From assembly GCA_016716505.1 (NCBI GenBank), contig JADJWF010000004.1, positions 744,001 through 808,000 on the forward strand: a stretch of DNA of 64,000 nucleotides. The letters are read 5' to 3'. This document shows, in pieces, positions 53,519 through 63,039 of this stretch. The DNA comes from Verrucomicrobiota bacterium. GTDB taxonomy: Bacteria > Verrucomicrobiota > Verrucomicrobiia > Limisphaerales > J093. The notes under the pieces are model-generated. The model saw only the letters and a program-made list of their open reading frames with translations, did no database searches and had not been told where the DNA came from. The number at the start of each line of letters is the position of its first letter. Position 1 is the stretch's first letter. The translations under genes and the position numbers were made by a program.

Positions 53519-53953
53519 TTACAGCGAAAGCCGGCGGTGTTCCCGCAACATGCACTTGCTCATCACCACCTTCAGGCCGGCGGCCCGCGCCTGGTCGGCG
53601 GCGGCGTTGTGGGCGATGCCGTCCTGCATCCAGATGACCTTGGCGCCGATTGCGATGGCGTCAGCCACGATCGCCGGCACGGCGTCCGGCTTGCGAAAGA
53701 TGTCCACGATGTCCACCGGCACGGGCACCTCGCGCAAGCTGGGGTAGGCCCGTTCGCCCAGCACCTCGGAGAGGTTGGGGTTCACCGGGATGATCCGGTA
53801 GCCCGCTTGTTGGAGGTAGGCGGCCACGCGGTGACTGTCGCGATCTGGTTTGTCCGACAAACCGACCACGGCAACCGTTTTGTAGCGGGTCAGAATCTCT
53901 CGCACCTCCTCGGAGGTGGCGTTCTTCAGCGGCAGTTCGCAAGACTCGTGCAT
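53519..53953 (-). CDS. CoA-binding domain protein (YccU-like)
   Basis: A 144-residue single-domain CoA-binding protein. The Rossmann core reads KTVAVVGLSDKPDRDSHRVAAYLQQAGYRIIPVNPN (start KTVAVVGLSDKPDRDSHR), followed by VDIVDIFRKPDAVP and AKVIWMQDGI, the standard YccU pattern. It lies 4 bp upstream of the DUF4405 gene on the same strand and may be co-transcribed with the cytochrome pair. Biological role of the family is poorly known. Confidence 0.9.
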   Translation of the reverse strand: MHESCELPLKNATSEEVREILTRYKTVAVVGLSDKPDRDSHRVAAYLQQAGYRIIPVNPNLSEVLGERAYPSLREVPVPVDIVDIFRKPDAVPAIVADAIAIGAKVIWMQDGIAHNAAADQARAAGLKVVMSKCMLREHRRLSL

Positions 53954-54061
53954 CGCAGTGGCTATCGTGCGCCGGTCAAAATCGCCGGCGCATGCAGGTC
54001 AGCGAGCCAGCGCCTCGGGAAAGGTTACAAGACCGTTCCGCAACGCCGAAGTCGCGGGGGG

Positions 54062-57000
54062 TTACGGTGGCAGGAGGAGGCACAGTTCGGCCACCGCCGC
54101 CCACGGTCCGTTGACGTGCCCCGAGTTCGCGATCAGGCGGACCGCGTGGACGGTCACGGGTTGAGCAAACCGCGCGGTCTTGAGGTCAGGCGTGGCCGGA
54201 AAGGTTCCCTCCGCCAATGGCGGATCCCACCGCGTGCCGTCGCGGCTCACTTGAACCGCGTACTCCTTGATCCAGCCATTGCGGTTGCCGTCCTGACGCG
54301 GCAGGACCGTGAGGCCCGCCAGCCGGGTCGGCTCGGCGAACTCGAGCGTGAGCTGGTGGGGAAAGCCAGCCGCCAGGTCGCCCCAAGCGGTGTGCCACAT
54401 CGTCGTCGGGTCGCCGTCAATTGCTAGTTCCGCCTCGTGGCCTTCATGCTCGCTGCTGGCATGGATGACGCGGACGGCTTTCCGGGCCGCCTGCCGCGGA
54501 GGGGCGATGAGGCTCTGGATGTGGTCGGCGGTGAAGTCGGTCTGGGGCGCGAACTTCGGCGAGTCCATGTAGGCCAGCAGGCTGGCGCGCATCTGCCTGC
54601 TCACCGGATCGTCGGCGTCGCGCGTGAGGTCAAAGCCGCAGATGATGACCTCGCCCGCGCCGACCTTGCCCTCGACGACGAGGCCGAGCGGACGCGCGGT
54701 GAACCAGTCGTCAATGACGCGCACGATCGGCTCGGTGGCCTTCGGCAGCAAATCCAGCCGCAGCGCGCCGGCGCGGTGGATGAGATACCACCATTGCCAG
54801 TTGCTGTGGAACTCGGTCGGGAACTCTGCGAGCGCGGGATGCTGCGGGTCGCAAAGGATGCCGAGCGTGGTGGGTGCCTGGCGGCTGGTCCAGGCGGTGT
54901 TCCAGAAGATGCTTGAGAAGCCGAGCTTCACCGGCGCGGACTCGAAGTTGCGGACGGCCTTGCCGGGCAGGGTGAGCAGCAGCTTGCCACCGGATGCGAG
55001 GTGTTGTCGGGCCGCGTCGTCGAACTGCGCGGTGACGAGGATGTCCTTCGCCGGCTCGGTCTTCGGCTCCGCGGGATAGACCCAGATGTCCCAATCGTTG
55101 ACGAACGACAGGCCCGGAGCTTCGCGACTTCGCGACGTTGGCGCGGCATTGACCACCAAGCGGTATCTCCCCGGAGCCGCCACGTGCTTCAGCGCGATCC
55201 GGATTGGCCCGACCTGGCTCAAGCCCCCAGCCGGAATGGTCTTCGCGTCAAACTGGTTTCGCGCGGGGAGATGTGCCTCGTCGCTTTGCAGGTGCCAGAC
55301 CACGACAGCGTTGGTCAGCGGCGTTCCCCCAAAATGCGCCACCTCGATCTCCGCCTCCAGGGTCTCCTCCGTCGTGAACACCCGCTTCTTCAACCGCGCC
55401 AGCGGCACGGTCGCGTTGCAGAACCGGCTGTATTCCGTCGCCGTCACGTAGCCTTTCTCCTCCCAGAACGGATCGAGCACGCCGACGAGCGCGGTGCCCT
55501 GGCCGGGGAAATCGTGCAGGTCCAGCAACTGGAAGCCGCCCATGCCCGGCGTGCGCAGCGCCGACTCGATGTCCTCCTTGTAGCAGAGCGTCTGGAGCCT
55601 GCCGGACGCCAGGAGGAACTGCTTCGCCAGCCCGCCCAGGCCGTTCTGTTCCAGGCGATCGCGGAAGATCTCGAAGTTCCGCGGCTTGAGGTAGCCGGTG
55701 TATTTCGGGATTTCGTCGAAGTTCGGATAGACGCACCACTGGCCGATTTCGTGGCTGATGACCGGCACCTTGCGCGCGGCGATGTAATCGCGGTAGTCGC
55801 TGGTCGTTTCCGGCGGCCTGGCGTTGATGCGCGAGTTCAGGCCGCCGCCCCACGCCTGGATGCGCGGATCGGGCGTGACGTGGAACTGGTTCTCCGGCAA
55901 CTGCGGCCAGCCAGAGCCACTCGTCCAGAGCCGGCGCGAATCCTTGGCCTTGAAGTGCTCGACGTATTTGGCGAGCCAGTCGTTGGCGTTGCGCCCGCCC
56001 GGCTCGTTGCCGTGGGCCATCAGGATAAAGGAAGGATGGTTGCCGTAGTATTTCAGGATGCGGTCGGTCTCGTCATAAACCCACTGGTCCACCGGCTTGC
56101 CGTCGCCGAGGGTCGTGGACTGGTTGGGCCAGCAGGTCTCGATCTGGAAATACATGCCGAGTTCGTCCGCCGCCTGGAACGCGGGCTCCGGCGGACACCA
56201 GGAATGAAAGCGCAGCAGGTTCAGCCCGTAGCTTTTCGCGACACGGAGGATGCGCCGCCACTCCTCAACCTCCATTGGCGGATGGCCGGTCTTGGGGAAG
56301 ATGGCGCATTCCAGCGTGCCGCGGAGGAAGGTCTTCCGGCCGTTGATGGTGAGTTGGGTGCCGGAGGTGGAGACGTCGCGCAGGCCGAACGTGACGGTAC
56401 GCGTCGAGCCATTGGGCAGGGCGGCGACCAGTTGGTATTGCTGGGGACTGAACTCGTCCCACAAGCCCAACCCCGGCAGGTCGCCAGCCGGAATGGACCA
56501 ACCGAATTGGGTGGACTCGGTGCCCCAGACCACCGGGAAACTGAGCCGTCGAGGTTGCGGGGTGAAGGCTGTCGTCTCCGGAGCCGGCAGCGGGCCGAAG
56601 AGCAGCGAAACTTGGCCGTGCTGAAGCGGCCCGACCTCGCCAGCGTTGCGAATCACGCCCTCGACGCGGAAGGTCCGGGCGGCGGCGTCGGGTTTGATCT
56701 GCAGGTCATCAATCCACACCAGCGGCGTCGTACGCAACTCGATCTTCCCGACGATCCCGTTCCAGTTCCCCTGCGTGTGGTCGGTGATGCCATGCGAGTT
56801 CTCGCCGATGTCCACGATGCGGCGGTTGTCCACGCGGATGCTGACGGTGTGCTGGCCGGGAGGCAGGCTGGCCGCCGGTCCGACGATGCCCAGATCGTAT
56901 TCATGCGGGGTGGATAGCGAGTGGTTGGTGCCGATGAGCCGGCCATCCACCCAGACGCGGCTTTCCCAATGCACGCGCTCCAGGAACAGCACGACGCGCT

Positions 57001-57397
57001 GGCCCGCCCAGTCCGGGGGGATCTCGATCTCGCGCTGGAACCATGCCGCGCCCGCGTAGTACTTCTCCGGCTGGAGCCAGAACGGCACCTTCACGTTGCC
57101 CGGCTGGCGATACTTCGCGTATTCCGGTGCGGTGAAGAAAGACGTGTCCGCGATGCCGCCGGTCCATTGGGTGTCCACCGTCACGTCGTCGCCGATGCCC
57201 GCCGCCGGCAGCGAGCCGGGCAGCGTGAACTTCTCCGGGAGCGCCCGCTCGAACCATCGCTCGCCGAGGCCGGCATCCGCGCGGTCGAGGGCGAAGCGCC
57301 ACTCGCCGGCGAGCGAACGGACCTGCTCGGCCCGGCCGATCGCAACGAGACAGGCCGACAGCAGGACTGTTTCAAGAAATGCGGTTGAAATTCTCAT
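54062..57397 (-). CDS. Secreted glycoside hydrolase family 2 enzyme with discoidin-like C-terminus
   Basis: A 1111-residue exported GH2 protein (beta-galactosidase/glucuronidase-like). A signal peptide (ETVLLSACLVAIGRA) is followed by the sugar-binding jelly-roll (about 20-180, WFQREIEIPPDWAGQ), an Ig-like domain, and the TIM barrel with LLRFHSWCPPEPAF, acid/base Glu in LMAHGNEPGG and nucleophile Glu in VISHEIGQW. The C-terminal 150 residues (about 960-1111: AELAIDGDPTTMWHTAW) are an F5/8 type C-like carbohydrate-binding module. The ATG at 57397 starts the signal peptide; the frame extends upstream to 57838 without family similarity. Confidence 0.9.
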   Translation of the reverse strand: MRISTAFLETVLLSACLVAIGRAEQVRSLAGEWRFALDRADAGLGERWFERALPEKFTLPGSLPAAGIGDDVTVDTQWTGGIADTSFFTAPEYAKYRQPGNVKVPFWLQPEKYYAGAAWFQREIEIPPDWAGQRVVLFLERVHWESRVWVDGRLIGTNHSLSTPHEYDLGIVGPAASLPPGQHTVSIRVDNRRIVDIGENSHGITDHTQGNWNGIVGKIELRTTPLVWIDDLQIKPDAAARTFRVEGVIRNAGEVGPLQHGQVSLLFGPLPAPETTAFTPQPRRLSFPVVWGTESTQFGWSIPAGDLPGLGLWDEFSPQQYQLVAALPNGSTRTVTFGLRDVSTSGTQLTINGRKTFLRGTLECAIFPKTGHPPMEVEEWRRILRVAKSYGLNLLRFHSWCPPEPAFQAADELGMYFQIETCWPNQSTTLGDGKPVDQWVYDETDRILKYYGNHPSFILMAHGNEPGGRNANDWLAKYVEHFKAKDSRRLWTSGSGWPQLPENQFHVTPDPRIQAWGGGLNSRINARPPETTSDYRDYIAARKVPVISHEIGQWCVYPNFDEIPKYTGYLKPRNFEIFRDRLEQNGLGGLAKQFLLASGRLQTLCYKEDIESALRTPGMGGFQLLDLHDFPGQGTALVGVLDPFWEEKGYVTATEYSRFCNATVPLARLKKRVFTTEETLEAEIEVAHFGGTPLTNAVVVWHLQSDEAHLPARNQFDAKTIPAGGLSQVGPIRIALKHVAAPGRYRLVVNAAPTSRSREAPGLSFVNDWDIWVYPAEPKTEPAKDILVTAQFDDAARQHLASGGKLLLTLPGKAVRNFESAPVKLGFSSIFWNTAWTSRQAPTTLGILCDPQHPALAEFPTEFHSNWQWWYLIHRAGALRLDLLPKATEPIVRVIDDWFTARPLGLVVEGKVGAGEVIICGFDLTRDADDPVSRQMRASLLAYMDSPKFAPQTDFTADHIQSLIAPPRQAARKAVRVIHASSEHEGHEAELAIDGDPTTMWHTAWGDLAAGFPHQLTLEFAEPTRLAGLTVLPRQDGNRNGWIKEYAVQVSRDGTRWDPPLAEGTFPATPDLKTARFAQPVTVHAVRLIANSGHVNGPWAAVAELCLLLPP

Positions 57398-57582
57398 GGG
57401 AATCGTTGCAAGCGGTAGCCTACCGCGAGCCGGCGGGCAGCAGGAAGTCAGAACAAGTCGCCGCAGGCTGACCGCGGCCGGACCTTGCCCAGCCTGCGAA
57501 TCGGTCGGAATGAACCGGCAACATCGGACAACGGCCGTCCAGCCCGCCTCTACGGCGCGGGACGGCGCCAGGGCGCACGGAT

Positions 57583-58479
57583 TCAGGCCGGCGTTTGGTA
57601 GGCCAGCCAAAGGGCGCGGAAGTAGCGCATGACGCGCAGCGGGTCGGCGCTCTCGGGAATCTCCGCGAGACAGAAGCTCGAATAGCTGATGGCGTTGAGC
57701 CGCGTCAGGAGCCGCCGCCACGGATATTCTTCGAGAAACAGATCCCTCAGATGCACCTCGACGATCTTGTCCTTCACGAGGTCGAAGTTGGCGTCGAAGC
57801 CCGGCCCGGCGAGGTCGGTCTGATTGGAGTTCCAACAAACGCCGACTTGAGGGTGATCGGCGGCGTCCATGATCGTCTTGATGTGGGGGAGCAGCGACGT
57901 GCCCGTGCCGTGAACCTCGAGCCGAATCTGCTGCCCGTAGCCCGCCGCAAAATCGCCCAACTCGTGCAGCGCAGCGCCGATCTGGGCAAGGGTCTCCTCG
58001 ACGGGCACCTCCCGCGGCAGCGCGTTGGGGCGTACCTTCACCCCGGACGCCCCGACGTCGTGGGCAAGGACGATGTATTCTTTGGTCGCTTCGATGTCGC
58101 GACGCAGTTTGGCGGAATCCGGCGTGTGATAGTCAAAGGCGCTGCCGAGGCCAAACAGTTCCACCTTCGAGTCGGCAAACCGTTGCTTCACCTCCGCGCG
58201 TTGGGCGGCGGAGAGCTCCACCTCGACCTTGTGCGCGTGCGTGGTGCGCAACTCGACGCCCTCGAAGCCGGTGGCCTCGCAATGCTTGATGATCGTGGGC
58301 ACGTCCCAATCTTTGGCCAGGTTGTAGGTGACCAGCCCGAGGCGCATCCGGCGCTGTCCGGGAGCCGGCTCGGCGGCGGTCAACGAGGGTGTGGCAGACC
58401 AAGCACCGAGAAGGCTGGAGGCGGCCAGCAGGCCGGTGGACTGGAAGAACTGGCGGCGGGTCGGGAACGCGGAGTTCAT
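57583..58479 (-). CDS. Tat-exported sugar phosphate isomerase/epimerase-like TIM barrel
   Basis: A 298-residue protein of the xylose-isomerase-like TIM-barrel family. The Tat signal is TRRQFFQSTGLLAASSLLG, and the barrel begins RLGLVTYNLAKDWDVPTIIKHCEATGFEGVEL (quoted in part: RLGLVTYNLAKDW). Metal-binding residues fall in IRLEVHGTG, VGVCWNSNQ and VEVHLRDLF. It is upstream of the GH2 gene on the same strand (185-bp gap), so both may process the same exported sugar. The ATG at 58479 matches the signal start. Confidence 0.88.
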   Translation of the reverse strand: MNSAFPTRRQFFQSTGLLAASSLLGAWSATPSLTAAEPAPGQRRMRLGLVTYNLAKDWDVPTIIKHCEATGFEGVELRTTHAHKVEVELSAAQRAEVKQRFADSKVELFGLGSAFDYHTPDSAKLRRDIEATKEYIVLAHDVGASGVKVRPNALPREVPVEETLAQIGAALHELGDFAAGYGQQIRLEVHGTGTSLLPHIKTIMDAADHPQVGVCWNSNQTDLAGPGFDANFDLVKDKIVEVHLRDLFLEEYPWRRLLTRLNAISYSSFCLAEIPESADPLRVMRYFRALWLAYQTPA

Positions 58480-58931
58480 GCGGGCGAGGAAAAGAGGTCT
58501 GCGCCGCCAAGGCAAGCTTCATCGCGGGGGAAGAGACCGGTGCCCACGGCTGATTCGCCTCGTCCTGGGTAGGTGGCGACGGGACCGGCGCGGGGCTGAC
58601 CTGACGCAACCCTTGCCGGGCCTTGGCTGGCGTCGGGCAGGAAAACGGGTCGCGCGCCCCAAGTTCGCTGGGTGCGGTCTGACGGAGTCGGTCGGCCGCA
58701 ACCTTGGAAAGTGTCGCGCTGACGCCGTACCGATGGCCCGAGTGAGAAGGGGCGAAGGTTGGTGGCTCACATCCGCTTTTGAGCATGTCGGGCCGGATGG
58801 CGCCGCACTTCCTTTGCTCCGGATAAGCGCCGTTGGCCGAATGCGCAGGCTCACCGGCCGCGCCCCAGCGTCAGGCGGAACCGGCGAGCTTTTCAGGAAT
58901 GATGGGCCGATTTATGGAACCCATCCGCAGC
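58480..58931. other. Intergenic region, no clear gene
   Basis: About 450 bp between the minus-strand isomerase gene and the sucC promoter. Open frames cross it on both strands but their composition is Arg/Pro/Gly-rich and none has a credible start. No RNA gene or known switch recognised. Confidence 0.35.
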
Positions 58932-58960
58932 TTGACAGACGGCTTTCAAGAGCCTAGTTA
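58932..58960 (+). promoter_or_regulatory. Probable sigma-70-type promoter of sucC
   Basis: A perfect -35 TTGACA at 58932-58937, a 17-bp spacer and a -10 TAGTTA at 58955-58960. Transcription would start near 58967, giving a leader of about 257 nt before the sucC ATG. This is the best consensus-like promoter noticed in the window. Confidence 0.6.
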
Positions 58961-58966
58961 CCCATG

Positions 58967-59223
58967 GGTCAGCGAGCGCAGGGCTCGGAACCTTGCAACT
59001 GACCAGGCTCCTTCGGGTGAAGGAACGAGTTCCGGTGGGTATTGGCGAATGAACCGTGTGCCGTCGCCGATCCCGCCGGTTCCTTTTATTGGGGAGCGCA
59101 ATCGCACTTTTCCCCCGGCGAAAGCCGACGGTGACTCCTCACAAAGCGGGCTGCGGTCGCCCGGTTTCGGATTTCAAGTTGAAGTCCACCGGCTGGCCGC
59201 CAGACTTCCCAAGCCGACTTGCG
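58967..59223 (+). promoter_or_regulatory. Long structured 5' leader of sucC
   Basis: The leader contains a nested hairpin: GGAAC (58987-58991) pairs with GTTCC (59029-59033) around TCCTTC-GGGT-GAAGGA (59009-59024). Further GC-rich pairs follow. It matches no riboswitch class I could recall (cobalamin, SAM, SAH, glycine, TPP, guanidine, c-di-GMP and glutamine types were considered). Regulation of sucC through this RNA is inferred from length and structure only. Confidence 0.4.
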
Positions 59224-60438
59224 ATGAACATCCACGAATATCAAGCCAAGCAGCTTCTCCGGGGTTTCGGCGTTCCGATTCCGCCCGGCGAAGCCGTCAC
59301 GACCGCCGAACAGGCCCGCGTCGCCGCCGGGAAGCTCCTGGCGGCCGGTGCCACGCAGTTGGTCGTCAAGGCCCAGATTCACGCCGGCGGCCGCGGCAAG
59401 GGTACCTTCAAGAACGGTTTCCAGGGCGGCGTCAAACTCGCCCGCTCGGCCGACGAGGTTCACCATTTCGCCAGCCAGATGCTGGGTCAGGTGCTGGTGA
59501 CCAAACAGACCGGGCCGGAGGGACGGCTGGTTTCGACGCTCTTTGTCGCCGACGCGCCCGAGATCGTGAAAGAGCACTACCTTGCCGTGTTGCTCGATCG
59601 AGGGAGCGCGCGCCCGCTGCTGATGGCCAGCGCCGAGGGAGGCGTGGACATCGAGGAAGTCGCCGCCCATTCACCCGGGAAGATCATCAAGGAGCCGGTG
59701 GACCCGTTGCTCGGCTTGCAGCCACACCAAGCCCGGCGGGTGGCGGTTGCGCTGGGGTTGCGGGGCGACCTGATTGCGCCGGCGGCGAAGCTCTTCCTGG
59801 GGGTGTATCGCGCATGGTGGGAATGCGATGCTTCCCTCGTCGAAATCAATCCGCTGGCCGTGGTCGGCGGCCCCGGTGGGAAGCAAACGGTCATGGCGGT
59901 GGATGCGAAAATCTCCCTCGACGACAACGGCCTCTTTCGCCACCCGGACATTGTGGCCATGCGCGACTTGGCGGAGGAATCGCCGCTGGAAGTTGAGGCC
60001 AGCCGGTTCGCGTTGAACTACATCAAGCTGGACGGCTCCATCGCCTGCCTCGTCAACGGTGCCGGTCTCGCGATGGCCACGATGGACATCATCAAGCACT
60101 ATGGCGGCGAGCCGGCGAACTTCCTCGATGTCGGCGGCGGCGCGAGCGTGGAGCAGGTGACGGCAGCCTTCCGGATCATCATGAAGGACCCGCACGTGAA
60201 AGCCATCCTGGTGAACATTTTCGGCGGAATCATGGACTGCGACGTCATTGCACGCGGCATCGTGGCTGCCGTTCGGGAGACCGCCCTCAACCTCCCGCTG
60301 GTGGTTCGCCTTGAGGGCAACAACGTTCAGGCCGGCAAACTGACCCTCGGTGCCTCGGGGCTGCCCATCATCAGCGGAACCACCATGGCGGACGCCGCAA
60401 AGAAAGTCGTGGCGGCGGCAGCCCGGCGGGGGGCGTAG
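59224..60438 (+). CDS. sucC: Succinate-CoA ligase (ADP-forming) beta subunit
   Basis: Beta subunit of the TCA-cycle enzyme that makes ATP or GTP from succinyl-CoA. The 404-residue protein opens MNIHEYQAKQLLRGFGVPIP, has the ATP-grasp segment VKAQIHAGGRGKGTFK, the metal site EINPLAVV and the C-terminal NIFGGIMDCDVIARGIV, all canonical. The ATG at 59224 matches the family start; the frame open to 59056 does not. Unusually, sucD is not adjacent on the downstream side. Confidence 0.96.
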   Translation: MNIHEYQAKQLLRGFGVPIPPGEAVTTAEQARVAAGKLLAAGATQLVVKAQIHAGGRGKGTFKNGFQGGVKLARSADEVHHFASQMLGQVLVTKQTGPEGRLVSTLFVADAPEIVKEHYLAVLLDRGSARPLLMASAEGGVDIEEVAAHSPGKIIKEPVDPLLGLQPHQARRVAVALGLRGDLIAPAAKLFLGVYRAWWECDASLVEINPLAVVGGPGGKQTVMAVDAKISLDDNGLFRHPDIVAMRDLAEESPLEVEASRFALNYIKLDGSIACLVNGAGLAMATMDIIKHYGGEPANFLDVGGGASVEQVTAAFRIIMKDPHVKAILVNIFGGIMDCDVIARGIVAAVRETALNLPLVVRLEGNNVQAGKLTLGASGLPIISGTTMADAAKKVVAAAARRGA

Positions 60439-60454
60439 CACCAACCCCTATCAG

Positions 60455-60472
60455 GGTGCGGATCACCGCACC
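60455..60472 (+). terminator. Hairpin after sucC, possible terminator
   Basis: GGTGCGG-ATCA-CCGCACC, a perfect 7-bp stem with a 4-nt loop, begins 17 bp after the sucC stop. The following sequence is GC-rich without a T tract, so it may only protect the 3' end or act with Rho. Confidence 0.35.
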
Positions 60473-60807
60473 GCGCGCGGACTGGTGACCACAACTGTGC
60501 TCGCAGGAGCGCTCTGCGACGCGTAGTTTTCGGCACGGCGGAGGTGGCACCCTCCGACGGTTCGGGGAAGGTTACGATTGTCCCAAATCGGCGGGTAACA
60601 ACCAATAAGGCCGCTACCCGCCCCTGTCTTTTCATTTGGGCCTGCACCGACGGCCGGATTTCCGGCGACTTCCCGGCCAACCTTTTTTCCGCCGCCCCAT
60701 AGATGCCGGGTTTGCCCACTCCTCAACGGTGTGGCGTGGCAACGGCAGGCCCTTCCTTGGGTTTTGCCTTCATCGGCCCAAGGGAATCCGGCATAGTCCA
60801 GCCACAC
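60473..60807. other. Gap between sucC and the CNNM cluster
   Basis: Contains a GGAGG/CCTCC dyad near 60540-60555 and no convincing promoter. An in-frame ATG at 60703 would lengthen the next protein by 35 residues, but those residues are not membrane-like. Confidence 0.35.
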
Positions 60808-62058
60808 GTGCCAGACACGCCGACATGGATTGCGCTGGGGGCCCTCGCCTGTGGCGGAGTCAGCTTCTTCTTTTCGCTGTCCGAGACGGCACTGTTTACG
60901 CTCAGCCCCTGGCAGGTGCGTCAACTGGCGGAAAAGGAGCCTCGCCGGGGCGCGGTGCTCGCCGAACTCCTCGCGCACCCGCAAGACGTGCTGGCGGCCA
61001 TCGTGTTGGGGAACGTCTTCGCGAGCGCCGGGGTCGTGGCGGGCGCGCTCTGGCTGGTGGTGAACGCCGGCTGGCCCGGCTGGCTGGTGGTGCCCGCCGC
61101 GCTGCTGTTCCTGCTGGGGTTCGCCGAGGTGTTGCCGAAAACCCTCGCCGCGCGCGTGCCGGAGGTATGGGCGTTGCGCGTCGCCCGGCCGCTGCGGTGG
61201 TTCCGCCGGGTGAGCAAACCGGTTCGCTGGATCGGCCAACAGACGAGCGAGTTCCTCGCGGCGCGGCTGCTGCCGAAGTCGCTCAAGCCGGTCACGGGCG
61301 CGGCAGACGAAGACTATGCGGAACTGGTCGAACTGGCGTGCAAGCAGGGCGCGCTCGGACGCGGCCAGAAGGACATGATCCTCCAGATCCTCGCGCTGGA
61401 CCGGCGCACGGCCAAGGACGTGATGCGGCCCCGCGCGCAGATGGACGCCCTGCCGGACGATCTGCCCGTGGAGGAAATGATCGCCGCCGCCCGCCGCCTG
61501 AAGCATCGGCGCCTGCCGCTGTATGACGGCAGCCTCGACTCGATTGCTGCGATTCTCAACGCGCAAAAGCTGCTGCTCGATCCGAACGCGGATTTCTCGG
61601 AAGTGGTGGAGTCGCCCTCCTTCGTGCCGGAGAGCATCAACCTGCTGCAATTGTTCAAGCGGCTGCAACGGTCCCGCCGCGGCGTGGCCATTGTGGTGGA
61701 TGAATACGGCAGCACCGCCGGCATCGTGACGATCGAGGACATTCTCGGCAGCATGGTCGGCCACATCCGGGGCGAGGGCGAACCCGAAGGCTTCATTCTG
61801 GAGAAGGCCGGGGAGGGCCGCTGGCGGGTCAATGGCACCATGCGGCTGGAGGATTTTCGCCGCGAATTTCCCGACGTGCCGGAACTTCCGGACGTGGACA
61901 CGGTGGGAGGCTTGGTGGTGGCGGTCGCCGAATGTGTGCCGGCACCGGGGCAGTCGGTGGTCTATGGCGGCCTGCGCTGGACGGCCGCCGTGGCCGACGA
62001 ACGGCGGGTGCGTGAAGTCCTGGTGGAACGGCTGGGGAAGGGAGGTGGAGCGCGATGA
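60808..62058 (+). CDS. CNNM/CBS-domain transporter-like protein 1 (HlyC/CorC family)
   Basis: A 416-residue membrane protein of the CNNM (DUF21) plus CBS family, linked to magnesium/cation efflux. The DUF21 membrane domain (about 5-180) starts FFFSLSETALFTLSPWQVRQL and contains GFAEVLPKTLAARVP. A CBS pair follows (about 205-325, with DVMRPRAQMDALP and VVDEYGSTAGIVTIEDILG), then a CorC_HlyC domain (about 335-410, WRVNGTMRLEDF). The GTG at 60808 was preferred because residues before it look non-coding. Overlaps the next gene by 4 bp (ATGA). Confidence 0.87.
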   Translation: MPDTPTWIALGALACGGVSFFFSLSETALFTLSPWQVRQLAEKEPRRGAVLAELLAHPQDVLAAIVLGNVFASAGVVAGALWLVVNAGWPGWLVVPAALLFLLGFAEVLPKTLAARVPEVWALRVARPLRWFRRVSKPVRWIGQQTSEFLAARLLPKSLKPVTGAADEDYAELVELACKQGALGRGQKDMILQILALDRRTAKDVMRPRAQMDALPDDLPVEEMIAAARRLKHRRLPLYDGSLDSIAAILNAQKLLLDPNADFSEVVESPSFVPESINLLQLFKRLQRSRRGVAIVVDEYGSTAGIVTIEDILGSMVGHIRGEGEPEGFILEKAGEGRWRVNGTMRLEDFRREFPDVPELPDVDTVGGLVVAVAECVPAPGQSVVYGGLRWTAAVADERRVREVLVERLGKGGGAR

Positions 62059-63038
62059 ACGAAGTCGTCTTTGGGCTCCTCGTTCTGGGACTCACCTTTG
62101 GGTTGAGCTTCGTCTTCTCCGGCATGGAGGCGGGGGTTCTCGCGCTGAGCCGCCTCCGCATCTTGCAGCAGGTCCGGGCGGGCAACCCGGCGGCCCGGGT
62201 GCTGCAGAACCTGCTCGACCAGCCGGAGGATTTTCTCTGGACCCTGTTGATCGGCAACACCCTCGCCAATTTCTGCTTTGTCAGCCTCGCCCTGCTGGGC
62301 CTCGAGTCCGTCTTTGGCGGACATCCCCTGCTGGTCCTCGCCGGACTCGTCGCAGTGGTGTTCGTGCTCTACGTCTTCGGTGACTTGCTCCCGAAGACCC
62401 TGTTTCGCCGCCACCCCAACCGGCTGACCCTGCTGCTGGCGCGACCGTTCCGGGCCGTGGCGGTGGCGCTGTGGCCGCTGGTGGCCGTCACCGCCTGGGC
62501 GGCAAAGGCCCTCGTGCGGTGGACCGGCGGGCGGAGGTTCACGGGTGACGTGTTTGGCGATCGCGCGGCGCTCGAACAGGCCATGACCGACACCGCCGCC
62601 GGCTTGGGCGACGACGAACGCGCGCTGGTGACCCGCGTCGTGGAGATGCAGAAGTTGACCGTGGGCGCTCTTACGGTGCCGCTCGATAAGGCGCCGACCA
62701 TCGTCCGCGACCGGCCGGTCAGTGAAATGCTGCGCCGCTGCCGGGACGAGGAACTCGGGCGGTTGGTCGTTCTCGACCAGCCGGGCGGGCGGGTGCTGGG
62801 TATCGCCAGTTTGCGAAACACGCTCTACCGCACCGATCTCGAGGATGACCGGCCAGTCGGCACGTTTGTGCAGTCCGCGCTCTACCTGCCGGAGACGATG
62901 CGGCTGGAACGCGCCCTTCGCCGGCTGCGCCAAACCGGGGAACGCCTCGCCGTGGTGCAGGACCGCGCGCGGCGGGAGGTTGGCATCATCACGTTGGAGG
63001 CAATCCTCGGCCGCTTGTTCGGTGAGGTGAGGCTGTGA
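62055..63038 (+). CDS. CNNM/CBS-domain transporter-like protein 2 (short form)
   Basis: A 327-residue CNNM family protein. The DUF21 domain opens LSFVFSGMEAGVLALSRLRI and has YVFGDLLPKTLFRRHPNR. The CBS region (about 205-320) is divergent (LTVGALTVPLDKAPTI, VGIITLEAILGRLFG), and there is no CorC_HlyC domain, making it shorter than its neighbours. Coupled to the gene before (ATGA) and 1 bp from the gene after. Confidence 0.87.
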   Translation: MNEVVFGLLVLGLTFGLSFVFSGMEAGVLALSRLRILQQVRAGNPAARVLQNLLDQPEDFLWTLLIGNTLANFCFVSLALLGLESVFGGHPLLVLAGLVAVVFVLYVFGDLLPKTLFRRHPNRLTLLLARPFRAVAVALWPLVAVTAWAAKALVRWTGGRRFTGDVFGDRAALEQAMTDTAAGLGDDERALVTRVVEMQKLTVGALTVPLDKAPTIVRDRPVSEMLRRCRDEELGRLVVLDQPGGRVLGIASLRNTLYRTDLEDDRPVGTFVQSALYLPETMRLERALRRLRQTGERLAVVQDRARREVGIITLEAILGRLFGEVRL

Positions 63039-63039
63039 G

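Noticed and set aside
54062..57838. 1258-residue version of the GH2 protein
   Set aside because: The signal peptide begins at the ATG at 57397; upstream residues have no similarity to the family.
58967..59223. SAH, glutamine or c-di-GMP riboswitch before sucC
   Set aside because: Only short fragments (GAAGGAACG, GGTGGGTA) resemble those motifs; the required partner strands are absent.
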